A DNA stretch of 24,299 bases from positions 1-24,299 of the forward strand of contig RCNN01000362.1 of the NCBI GenBank assembly GCA_003667245.1. The letters run 5' to 3'. The DNA comes from Heterostelium multicystogenum (taxonomy: Eukaryota; Evosea; Eumycetozoa; Acytosteliales; Acytosteliaceae). The position numbers and the translations under genes were made by a program. Below are positions 8,057 to 16,179 of this stretch, one piece after another. Every line of letters starts with the position of its first letter. The first letter of the stretch is position 1. The notes below the pieces were generated by a model. It was not told where the DNA came from. It saw only the letters and a program-made list of their open reading frames with translations, and made no database searches.

Positions 8057-9753
8057 TCAGAAGCGCGTGTTGAGTTCCAGTTGCATGACATCCACTTCAA
8101 ACGGCGCGCCATACCACTTCGGAGGCGCTGAGCCAACGGGCACTGGCGTAGATGTTCTTGTCGAGGCCGTAGTTGCCACCGATGAAATAGCCCTTGGCGT
8201 TGGGTGGCCGCCGAGGTGGAACGAGGAGTCGTTGAAGCCGTCCGGCAAGGCATCCGGCTGGATGTATTTGTAGCCGGCCAGCACGTTCCAATCGCCCTTC
8301 TTGCGCATCTCCAGCGCACTGCGAGGGTGAACTGCACCAGCAGCGCATTGCCGCCACTTTCAAACTGGCCGTCGCGGTTGAGGTTGTTGACGATCTGGCC
8401 TTCGCTGCGCTTGAGCATCTCGCCCTTGTCGTAGGCCAGGTTGTGGATGAAGTTGGTCTGGCTGCGCAGCTTGAGGTCTTCCGGCAGCTCGCTGTCCCAG
8501 GCCAGGTTGAGGTCCAGCACGTTGAACTTGGACGCCAGGCCGACGAATTGCGGTTGCGGGGTCAGGCCAGGCGTTGCCGGGTTGGGGGTGATGTCTCGCA
8601 GCAGGAACACGCTGTTGCCCTTCTGCATGAAGGCCAGGCCGCGTGCCATCGGTATCGCACGCCGGCTGCCGGCCCACGGCGAGCAAGGGCTGGAGCGTTC
8701 GCCCTGGATATCGCCGAAGTGGGTAGTAGGCCATCGAGCCCTTCAGGCTGTTGCTGCGGTTGATCTTCCAGTCGGCGCCGATCTGCCCGCCGAACAGCCA
8801 TTTGTTTTCGCTCTCGTCCTTGTCGAAGCCGTGGTGGTGGCGGTGTCGGGGCTGTATTCCACCGGGAACGCGCCGAGGGTGCCGAACAGGCCCCAGTCGC
8901 TGTTGAGCTTGTGGTTGAAGATCGCCGCCACACCGTCGAAGTTGAGGTCCCCGGAATACATCATGTCGGTGGAATAGAACGGGTTGGCAAAACGTCCGGC
9001 GGTCAGGGTCATGTAGTCGGTGGTCTTCCAGGTGAGGTAGCCCTGGTCGAGCCAGATGTCTTTCTTGCCGAAGCCGCCGCCCAGGTCTGGGTGGTGGACA
9101 CCGGGTTGTTGTCGTTGCCGGTGCCGAGGCGGATGCCGGCGGTCCATTCCGGCGAGATCACGGCTTTCATGCCCAGGCGGGCGCGCAGGCGGAACAGGTT
9201 CTCGCGGTCTTCGCGGTGTTGAGCAGCGGCGGCAATTTGGTGTTGGTGTTCTTGTTCACGTCGTAGGGGCCGCTGTCGTTGAGCTTGGCGTAATCGACGA
9301 TTTCATTGCTGTTGTTGCCGAGAAATAGCGCGACTCATCCCGCAGGCGAATATCGCCGTCGAAGCTGATGCGCGAGACCCACTCCGGGAACGTGTTGGGC
9401 TGGGCCCAGTTTTCCTGCTTGGCGGTGGCCATGACCTCGGCCTTGACCTGGTCGCGAATCTGGTCGCGCACCGCTGCCGGCACGTACTGCACCCGCACAT
9501 CGCCGGGGGCCGCAGTTGGACCTGCCGCTACTGCCGTGGCGGTGCTGGCCTGGCGTGCCTGCCGGGCCTCCTTTTCAGCCTGGGCGATCAGCCCTTCGGC
9601 CTGTTCCTGCTTGAGCACACCTTGCTGCACCAGCAGGCGGATCAGGTTGATCGTGGCGTTTTCCGAAGGCGCGGCGGCGGCCGTCGCCTGGCCGACCAGG
9701 GTCGCGATGACCATGCCGACCGCCAGGGTCAATCGATTCACGTGGGAAATCAT
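8057..9753 (-). CDS. Putative outer-membrane porin (PA0696-like; multiple frameshifts)
   Basis: About 565 residues. Sec signal peptide MISHVNRLTLAVGMVIATLV...ATAAAA, then a helical region (INLIRLLVQQGVLKQEQAEG, LIAQAEKEARQARQ), then alternating beta-strand sequence: FPEWVSRISFDGDIRLRDES, KKDIWLDQGYLTWKTTDYMT, LTAGRFANPFYSTDMMYSGD, LNFDGVAAIFNHKLNSDWGL, LDLNLAWDSELPEDLKLRSQ. It ends in Phe (EVDVMQLELNTRF), as expected of an outer-membrane barrel. Frame changes lie near 8110, 8190, 8310, 8720, 8835, 9085, 9215 and 9325. AGGAG precedes ATG 9753. The pattern fits the 'putative porin' family of Pseudomonas and Xanthomonas. Role in the operon unknown; it may be the outer-membrane partner of the adjacent TonB-like protein. 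Confidence 0.78.
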
Positions 9754-9794
9754 CTGCACACAACTCCTGTAGAAAACTGCAAAAAAGGGTTCGA

Positions 9795-10502
9795 TCAATC
9801 CGGGCGCCGGCCCTTGAGGGACAGGCGTACCGGCAGGGTCATTGAGGCGGGTGTGCGTTCCTTCAGCCGCGGTGTGGCACGCAATGCGGCCAGCACCTGG
9901 GCGTCGGTGTCGGCGTCGCCGCTGGACTTGGCCAGCTCCACGCGCGTCACCTCGCCGTCTGCGCTCAGCCACAGGTCGGCCTGCACCGTGTAGGCCTTCT
10001 TGCGCAGCTCCGGGTCTTCCCGCAGCAGGCGCTGGAACACCCCGGCCAGGTACTGCTTGAACGTCCCGGTGCCGAGCCCGCCACCACCGGAACCGGCCAT
10101 GCCGCCGCCCTTGCCGGCACCGATGTTGAAACCGTCGGTACCGGACTGCGCGTCGCCGTCGATCTGCATCGGGTTGGCCAGGTCGTCTGCTGGCGAAGGC
10201 GGTGCCTCTTCCTCGGGCTTGACCTCGTCCGGGGTCGGCGTGGGCTCCGGCTCGGGGACTTTCTCCTGCACCTCGGGCTCCGGTTCCTTGGGTTTTTCCG
10301 GCGGCGGTGGTGGCGGTGGTGGCAACGGAATAATCGTCGGCACCTTGGGCGCTTCACGGCGCACGCCACTCATGTCATTGGCCCACTGCCAGAGAAACCA
10401 GGCAGCCACGGCGCCCAGCAGCAGGCCAATGCCCCACTTCAGCGGGCGCAATGGCGGCTTGTTCTTGAGGGGCGTCGGCGCGATCGGCATCTGTGCGGTC
10501 AT
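9795..10502 (-). CDS. TonB-like energy transducer (PA0695-like)
   Basis: 235 residues and intact, unlike nearly all neighbours. An N-terminal membrane anchor lies at residues 21-41 (LKWGIGLLLGAVAAWFLWQW). A Pro/Glu-rich rod follows at about 53-105 with an unbroken run of eight prolines. A Gly-rich stretch (127-146, GAGKGGGMAGSGGGGLGTGT) leads to a C-terminal domain at 148-230 (FKQYLAGVFQRLLREDPELR, YTVQADLWLSADGEVTRVEL) of the TonB/TolA C-terminal type. The Tyr-Pro motif of classical TonB, which contacts the TonB box, is not present. The start lies four bases after the ExbD stop, so translation is probably coupled. Expected to span the periplasm and pass motor energy to an outer-membrane partner. 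Confidence 0.88.
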   Translation of the reverse strand: MTAQMPIAPTPLKNKPPLRPLKWGIGLLLGAVAAWFLWQWANDMSGVRREAPKVPTIIPLPPPPPPPPEKPKEPEPEVQEKVPEPEPTPTPDEVKPEEEAPPSPADDLANPMQIDGDAQSGTDGFNIGAGKGGGMAGSGGGGLGTGTFKQYLAGVFQRLLREDPELRKKAYTVQADLWLSADGEVTRVELAKSSGDADTDAQVLAALRATPRLKERTPASMTLPVRLSLKGRRPD

Positions 10503-10505
10503 GAC

Positions 10506-10932
10506 TCAGCCCTGGCTCGGTTTGCCGGTGACCAGCCCGACCTGGGGACAGCTCCAGGCGACGCAGCAGGTCGAGCACTTCGATGACCTTCTGGTACTGC
10601 ACCATGGCGTCGCCGCGCACGATCACCGGGAAGTCCGGGTTCAGCGCTTTCTCGATGCGCAGGGCGCTCTTCCAGCTCAGGCAAGGTCACCGGGTAAGCG
10701 TCGAGAAACACCTGGCCGCCATCGTTCACCGAGATGGCCTTGGTCTTGGCCTCGGACAGCGATACCGAAGCACTGGCCTTGGGCAGGTGGATCTGGATCC
10801 CCGAGAACTGGGCGGTGCGGGTGAGGATAAACATCACCAACACCACCATCAGCACGTCCACCAGGGGCGTGATGTTGATGCTGTCGACGGTGCGTCATCG
10901 TCATCGTCGTGGGAGGCATTCACGGAAGCCAT
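10506..10932 (-). CDS. exbD2: ExbD/TolR-type biopolymer transport protein (frameshifted)
   Basis: About 142 residues. N-terminal MASVNASHDDDDDA, then SINITPLVDVLMVVLVMFIL, the ExbD/TolR signature with the membrane Asp that carries protons. The periplasmic part reads QIHLPKASASVSLSEAKTKA, ISVNDGGQVFLDAYPVTLPE, VIVRGDAMVQYQKVIEVLDL, and ends VGLVTGKPSQG. Frame changes are near 10545, 10665 and 10893. A GGAGA site precedes ATG 10932, 12 bases from the ExbB stop. It works with ExbB as the proton-driven motor. The symbol follows the syntenic P. aeruginosa PA0694 (exbD2), recalled. Confidence 0.88.
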
Positions 10933-10943
10933 GCTGATTCTCC

Positions 10944-12748
10944 TCAGGCCGGGACGTGGGCGTGGTGGTCGCGACGGTGCGCCGCTTCACTGTGCTGGCT
11001 CTCGCCGTGCATCTCCGCCAGGCGGGTGATGAACTCGTCGACGAACACGCGCATGTCGGCGCTGACTTCCTTGTTGCGGGTAATCAGGCGGTTGTAGCCA
11101 ACAGCGCGGGGATCGCGACAAAACAGGCCCATGGCCGTGGCCAGCAAGGCCGCCGCCATACCCGGGGCGATGGCGTTGATGTTCACGTCGCCGGCCATCG
11201 CCGTGCCGAGGAACACCACCATGATCCCCAGCACGGTGCCGAGCAGGCCGATATACGGCCCCCCGGCAATCGCGTTGGAGAGGGTCGACAGCCTTGGCGC
11301 CGAGCTGCTGGTTTTTCCCGGGTACGCACGCCGTCCATGGAGCAGCGGATGGCTTCGATGGTGGCTGCCGAGACCGACGAGGTGTCGGCGCCCTGGGCGC
11401 GGCGAGTGCGGATTTCCTTGACCGCGACCCGGGTACAGTCGCCACAGCGAGGAATGGGTCAGGCGCTCGGCCAGCAACGCGTCGTCGTAGTACATCTCCA
11501 GGCGCGTACCGATCTGTGCGAATTGCTCGCGGAAGATATCGTTGGCAGCACTCACGCGACTGACCTGGCGGTTCTTGCGGAGCATGATGAACCACGACTG
11601 GAACATCATCCCCACCAGCACCAGGATGATCACCCAGGCATCCACCGGCACCGCCTTGAGCAGGAACCCCAGGCTGCCGAAGCCGAAGCCCGACTGTTCT
11701 TCATCCACGCCATAGGCCACCAGTTTCGACTCGGCGCCCTGGGCGTGGCATCGGCCAGCAACAGGGCTGCCGGACGCGCGACCTTGGACAAGCGCAGTTC
11801 GTCCATGGCCCCGGTAAACGGCAGGTGCCCGCCGGCGGCTTCCGGCAAATCGGCACCGATGGCCAGTGGCGAATTGAACGCCGGCATCGCCACTGCGAGG
11901 GTCGCGGTCTCACGGCCGTTGACGTACAGCGAGACCTTGTCGCCCTCGGCGGTGAACGCCAGGTGCTGCCATTGGGCCGGGGTTCAGCGGCTGGGTCGAG
12001 ACAGCGCGCTGGCCGTCGATTTCAATAAACGGCATGCCCTGGTTCAAGCCCAGCAACAGGCTGTGGGCCCCCTCGCGACGGGCCACCACCACTTGCTCGC
12101 CGCTGGCCTGGTCGACCCGCAACCAGGCGCTGAAAGTGAAGGCGCCGCCCGCTGCGTGTTGCAGCGACGGGCTGGCTGGCAGCAGCAACGGCTGGCCACT
12201 GAACTGCAAGGCCCGGCCGATCACGCCGTCGATGCTCGCACCGGTGGCGTTTACGGCAGTGTTGCCGTAGGCCGTGGTGTCCCGGGGCGGCGTGCCGTTG
12301 GCGCCGTCGAAGTGGTAGAGCGCGGTGTAGTTCGGGTCGAAGGTCAACTGGCCGTTGGCGGTGGCCGGCGCCTTCTGGTTGCCCGTAGTACATCCACAGG
12401 TCCTGGCGCTGGCCGCCTTCGACCCTTGGGCACATCGACCCAGATCAGCGCCATGCCCATCAGCGGGTCGAAGCTTTCGATCTGGTGGTTGAACACGGTC
12501 TTGTCATCGGCGCTGACAAAGCGCAGGTCGGCGCCGTCGTCCTTGACCCCGTCAAAGGTGAAGTTGCCGGTGTGCAGGCGCACCAGCAACGCAGTGCGGC
12601 CCAGGGCCTGGCTGATGGCTGCGCCCTGGGAGGTGGTGTCCACCGTGATCTGTTTACGGTAGTGCCAATCGTCCTGCCACCAGGCATGGGCGGTGGCCGG
12701 GAGCGCGAAGCCCAGGCAGATCAACAGGCTCAGAAATAGGCGTTGCAT
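10944..12748 (-). CDS. exbB2: ExbB/TolQ/MotA proton channel fused to periplasmic DUF2341 and LamG-like domains (frameshifted)
   Basis: About 600 residues, far longer than classical ExbB (about 240). The signal peptide is MQRLFLSLLICLGFALPATA. The DUF2341-type region follows (WWQDDWHYRKQITVDTT, NFTFDGVKDDGADLRFVSAD). A LamG/concanavalin-like region is next: NYTALYHFDGANGTPPRDTT, GVIGRALQFSGQPLLLPASP, GAFTFSAWLRVDQASGEQVV, MPFIEIDGQRAVSTQPLN, FTGAMDELRLSKVARPAALL. Then a membrane helix (VDAWVIILVLVGMMFQSWFI) and the ExbB core: NAIAGGPYIGLLGTVLGIMV, VNINAIAPGMAAALLATAMG, YNRLITRNKEVSADMRVFVD. Frame changes occur near 11110, 11295, 11430, 11750, 11985, 12384 and 12422. Such a protein would hold a carbohydrate-binding-like fold in the periplasm, tethered to the motor. 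GGAG precedes ATG 12748. The symbol follows PA0693, recalled. Confidence 0.88.
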
Positions 12749-12772
12749 GTCAGGAGTCTCCGAAAAAAGGGG

Positions 12773-14375
12773 TCAGAAAGTCGCCTGCACACTGAAGTGC
12801 AGTCGCGAGTCCTGTTTCTGGGTATTTGGGCCTTCAAGCAGCGGGTAGCCCCAATCCAGGCTTGCCGGACAACCACTTGCTCAAAACTGGCGCGGGTGCC
12901 GAGGCCGACACTGGCCAGGCTGTATTCGTCTTCCTGCTCGGGCAGCGGGTCATGCAGGCGCAGGCGTGCGCCTTCGGCAAACGCATAGAAGCGCCACTCC
13001 TGCACGTAGCTGCCGAGGAACTTGGCCAGGGACGGCGTGCGCAGCTCCTGGGACAACAGGTAGCCTTCGTCGCCGGTGCGCTCGGCGGCGAGATACCCGC
13101 GTACCGACGTAGCGCCGCCAGCGGAATATTGCTCGTTGGACACCAGCGGCCCCGAGGCCAGCTGGAAGCCGGCCTTGGACGCCGACTGCCAGTCGTTGCC
13201 GAAGGTGTAGGTTGTAATTCAGGTCACCCTTGAGCACCGCAAAACTCGGGCTGGCCTTGTCACGCTTGTACTGGAACTCCTCGGCGTCGCTGCCGTAGCC
13301 GAAGAACGCGCGGGTACCCACCACCAGGCTCAAGCCCAGCCCCAATTGCGACTGCTCGGTGTAGCGGTAGCCGTTGTAGCCGAAGGTCAGCGGTGCGTAC
13401 TTCAGCGGGATATCGTCCGTGCTGCCGCCAAACTTCATCTGCTCCTTGAAGTCCTTGAAGTCGACCCCGGCAGAGAACGAATTGGCCCAATTGCCACCGG
13501 CCGGCAGGCTGTAGATCGCCGACACGCCGTAGGAATGGCCCTTGCCCAACACGTTGCTGCCGCCGATGGTGGCGATGTTGCTGTCGGACTGATAACCGGA
13601 GAACTGCAGGCTCCAGCGATCAGTCAGCGGCGCGGTGTAGGAGCCCGACCAGACCTTGGCGTTGTCGCTGTCCTGGGGTGCGGTGAAGTACGTCAGGGAA
13701 ATGCTGTGGCCCAGTTGCCAGAGGTTGTCGTAACCCAGGGTCGCGACGCTGCGCAGCTCCTTGGTGTCGGCGCTGTAGTCGTTGTTCAGGCCGAGGCTGG
13801 CGTGCCAGGGGTTCTGGTCTTCCACCTGCAGGTCGACGTCCATGGTGCCGGGGCGCTGGCCTTCGCGGACCAGCGGCGTGACCTGCCGCCCGGCGCTGCG
13901 ATTGAGGCCGGCGAGTTGGGTTTGCACGCTGGTGAAATCCGGAACCGCGCCCTCCTTCAAGCCGGGTACTTCGTCGCGGATTTCCACCGGCGAATAGTGC
14001 TTGGCGCCGACCACGCGGACGCGCCCGACCTTGGTTTCGCTGACCTGCAGGTAGACGATTCCGTCATCGACCTTCTGCTCCGGCAGTTCGACGAACACCG
14101 ACTGATAGCCGCGTGCCTGATAGATTTTTCTGCAAGGCATCCCGGGCGCCTTCGATGTCGGCGAGGGTCTTTTGCGGGCCGAGAAACGGGTACACCGCCT
14201 CTTCGATCGCACGAGCGTCGAGCACGGTGTTGCCGCGCACGAAGTACTCGTTGACGTCCACCAGCCGTGCCGGAGGCTCGGGCTGGGTGCCCTGCTCTTC
14301 GGCCTGTAGCGGTTGCGCCAGTGCACCCAGCGTCAGCCAGCACAGCGCCAGCGTTGATTTGAACAGATGCTCCAC
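12773..14375 (-). CDS. pdtB: TpsB/FhaC/ShlB-type two-partner secretion outer-membrane protein (PdtB-like; frameshifted)
   Basis: About 534 residues. In this family a 16-strand barrel with periplasmic POTRA domains exports a TpsA partner. GTG 14375 is preferred: a G-rich Shine-Dalgarno precedes it and the next residues form a signal peptide (EHLFKSTLALCWLTLGALAQ...QA). POTRA-like parts follow: DVNEYFVRGNTVLDARAIEE, ALQKIYQARGYQSVFVELPE, VDDGIVYLQVSETKVGRVRV. The barrel includes HASLGLNNDYSADTKELRSV, LGHSISLTYFTAPQ and the VRGY motif of Omp85/TpsB loop 6 (ATSVRGYLAAERTGDEGYLL). It ends in Phe (RLHFSVQATF). Frame changes are near 12860-12880, 13140-13215 and 14125. It lies 60 bases after the phdA-like gene. 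No TpsA gene is in the window. Confidence 0.87.
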
Positions 14376-14434
14376 ACCGCCCCCTGGTCTACTAAGAATG
14401 ATTGCCGTCGCCGTTTGCCCGGCGTTTGGCCTGT

Positions 14435-15038
14435 TCAATTGCTGGATATCGAGGTGTTGCCGTGCCGGGCGAGCCAGGTGTGCAGCAGGGCGAAGTTCAG
14501 GGAGAACTCCGGCATGTGCAGCAAGGCGCCACAGAACACTTCACCAATGATTTTCTGGATCAACTGCACCGCCTGCGGGTTGTTCAGGAACGTGGCGATG
14601 TCGCGTTGCAGGAGGTTGATGCCCCAGACTTTCTGGTTCAGGTCGAGGCCCACGAACCAGCGGAACAGCAGGTTGTAGTTGAGTTGTTCGTGCAGTTGCT
14701 GTTCGTTGGGGACTGAGTACAGGAGTTGCAGCAGCAGGATCTGCAAGACGGTCTGGGGGTCGATCTGGGTGCCGGGTTGGGCCTGGAGCAGGTCGCGGTG
14801 GAGGTCGAGGATGTCGTCGATCTGCGGGCGCAACAAGACCAGCGAATGGCCTGCGGGGATGTAGCTGGAGACTTCCTTGAGCGCGCCTTGCCAGTCGTCC
14901 TGGGAGACGATCCATACCCACGGTGCGCCCATAGCGGTAGACCGAGACCGGTTTTTTGCGTGCGGCTTCGACGATCTTTGACAGGCGCTGGTCGAGCTCC
15001 TGCATGCCGACTTTCGAGTAACGTTCCATAGTTCCCAT
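14435..15038 (-). CDS. phdA: Phd/YefM-like domain joined to IS5-type transposase N-terminal domain (PhdA-like; one frameshift)
   Basis: About 200 residues. The N-terminal 50 (MGTMERYSKVGMQELDQRLS, KIVEAARKKPVSVYRYG) resemble Phd/YefM antitoxin DNA-binding domains, including the later 'V.IVSQDDW' strand. The rest (SLVLLRPQIDDILDLHRDLL, IDPQTVLQILLLQLLYSVPN, EQQLHEQLNYNLLFRWFVGL) matches the InsH/DUF772 N-terminal domain of IS5-family transposases. The DDE catalytic domain is absent, so it cannot transpose; a domesticated DNA-binding regulator is likely. An extra G near 14929 shifts the frame inside YRYGAPWVWIVS. ATG 15038 has AGGAG eight bases upstream; ATG 15029 is in frame as an alternative. 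It heads the operon. In P. aeruginosa phdA (PA0691) adjoins pdtB and is linked to protection from phage-mediated lysis in biofilms (recalled). Confidence 0.7.
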
Positions 15039-15185
15039 TCGCCCCACTCCTGGCATCCTGCTTGCGGCTCTGACGTCGCCTTTTTTGGCGGTGTTGAGCG
15101 CGTTACATAGCCAAGACGGGGGTCGCTGGGGGACTACCGAACTTTTGTCATAAAAGCTTCTTTTTTGGGGCGGGGTGAGGTGGGC

Positions 15186-15547
15186 ATATCCGTTGCTGCG
15201 GTCAGGGCTGGTATTGGTTCCGCTCTTACAGCGGCTCACTTTTGGAGTGTTGTTGAAGCAAAATCAAAAAGTTAAAGCGGGCACGGTTCAAATGTGGGAG
15301 CTGGCTTGCCTGCGATGGCATCGCCTCGGTGTATCTGAAAAACCGAGTTGTCTGCATCGCAGGCAAGCCAGCTCCCACAGAAAATCAGAACCACGGAGTG
15401 CGAGCATGCCGAGCCTAGGCGAGGCACCGAGTGGTGGGGCAGAGACCTTTTGGTTACTTTTGGCTGGGCCGGCATTCCGGGCGTTTGCCAAAAGTGACCC
15501 GCTGTAAGAGCGGAACCATAAGCGGCCGTTACCGAAGAAACGGAGAT
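15186..15547. repeat. Large palindromic intergenic element, copy 2 (shortened), with REPIN
   Basis: A 362-base relative of the element at 4106-4923. It shares outer arms (ATATCCG at 15186-15192, the CCGCTCTTACAGCGG block near 15220 and its complement near 15500) and the flanking GTACTCAA at the right end. It also shares inner motifs such as AAAGCGGGCACGGT before the REPIN and CCTAGGCGAGGCACCGAGTG after it. The left inner arm is largely missing, so it is asymmetric. It lies upstream of the phdA-like gene and touches the 3' end of the Lrp gene. The remaining 15039-15185 holds no gene. Confidence 0.78.
15293..15379. repeat. REPIN, group with TGTGGGAGCTGGCTTGCCTGCGAT
   Basis: A REP at 15293-15316 and its exact inverse at 15356-15379 enclose a 39-base spacer. 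The core differs from the first REPIN (CTGGCTTGCCTGCGAT against CGGGCTTGCTCGCGAA), so the two elements carry REPINs of different subgroups at the same internal site. Confidence 0.85.
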
Positions 15548-15551
15548 GTAC

Positions 15552-16041
15552 TCAAACCAAAGACCCCGGCAACGGCAACTCATAAGACTTCTTAACCGTC
15601 CTGACCACCAAAGTAGACGAATAAGTACGAATCGGAATATCCCGATAAATCTCTAAAAAACCGATAGATTATAATCAGTGTACTCAGTGGCATCCCGAAA
15701 CTTCGCCACCATCACAAAATCAAACTCCCCGGTCAGCAGATAACAGTCCTGAATCTCCGGATGACTCGCCAGGATATGCTGCATCTTGCGGTCGATATCA
15801 TTGCTGTCCCTATCAAGCTTGATTCAGGAAGAACGCCGTAACCTGAATCCCAAGCTTGCGCTCATTCCAGCACCGCCACCTTGGCCTTGATGATCCCGAC
15901 ACTCTCCAACCGCCTGATACGCCGGTAACAACTGGTTGAAGACAGCCCGACACTGTCACTCAACAACTCCAGACTCTGACTGCAATCCCTTTGCAATTTC
16001 CCCAGAATCTTCAAATCCATGGCATCTGTCATTTTTTCCAT
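15552..16041 (-). CDS. Lrp/AsnC-family transcriptional regulator (frameshifted)
   Basis: About 163 residues. The N-terminal HTH is MTDAMDLKILGKLQRDCSQS, LSDSVGLSSTSCYRRIRRLE, SVGIIKAKVAVLE. The C-terminal RAM ligand-binding domain appears in other frames: ERKLGIQVTAFFLIKLDRD, IDRKMQHILASHPEIQDCYL, LTGEFDFVMVAKFRDATEYT, LEIYRDIPIRTYSSTLVVRT, VKKSYELPLPGSLV. Frame changes are near 15650 (a T run one short), 15825 and 15862. AAGGAAG just upstream favours ATG 16041, with ATG 16032 as alternative. It diverges from the tyrosinase gene across 138 bases, so it may control that operon, possibly in response to an amino acid; this is inference from position. The stop codon abuts the palindromic repeat. 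Confidence 0.87.
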
Positions 16042-16179
16042 ATCTTCCTTGAAAAAACTGCAATGAATCCACCGTAAACACCCACCAATTTGCACAAATC
16101 CTGCGCGGTGGCGCACTAACATCAATCCAGCTTAGCAGCCCAGCCAAATCAGGCACCGGGGCCGCATGAGAGGGATCTT

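Noticed and set aside
10956..12662. 568-codon plus-strand open frame
   Set aside because: Antisense shadow of the ExbB fusion gene in GC-rich DNA; no start signals and no recognisable domain.
13346..14254. 302-codon plus-strand open frame
   Set aside because: Antisense shadow of the TpsB gene, which has a signal peptide, POTRA-like parts, VRGY motif and terminal Phe on the minus strand.
14435..15038. Intact IS5-family insertion sequence
   Set aside because: Only the N-terminal transposase domain is present, with no DDE domain, no terminal inverted repeats and no target duplication.
15051..15065. Sigma-54-like TGG-N11-TTGC sequence on the plus strand
   Set aside because: The spacing fits GG-N10-GC, but it points into the repeat element and no plus-strand gene follows for over 1 kb.
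15145..15151. TTGTCAT half of a possible Pho box upstream of the phdA-like gene
   Set aside because: Phosphate control is known for the P. aeruginosa system, but the second half-site here is poor, so a PhoB site cannot be supported.
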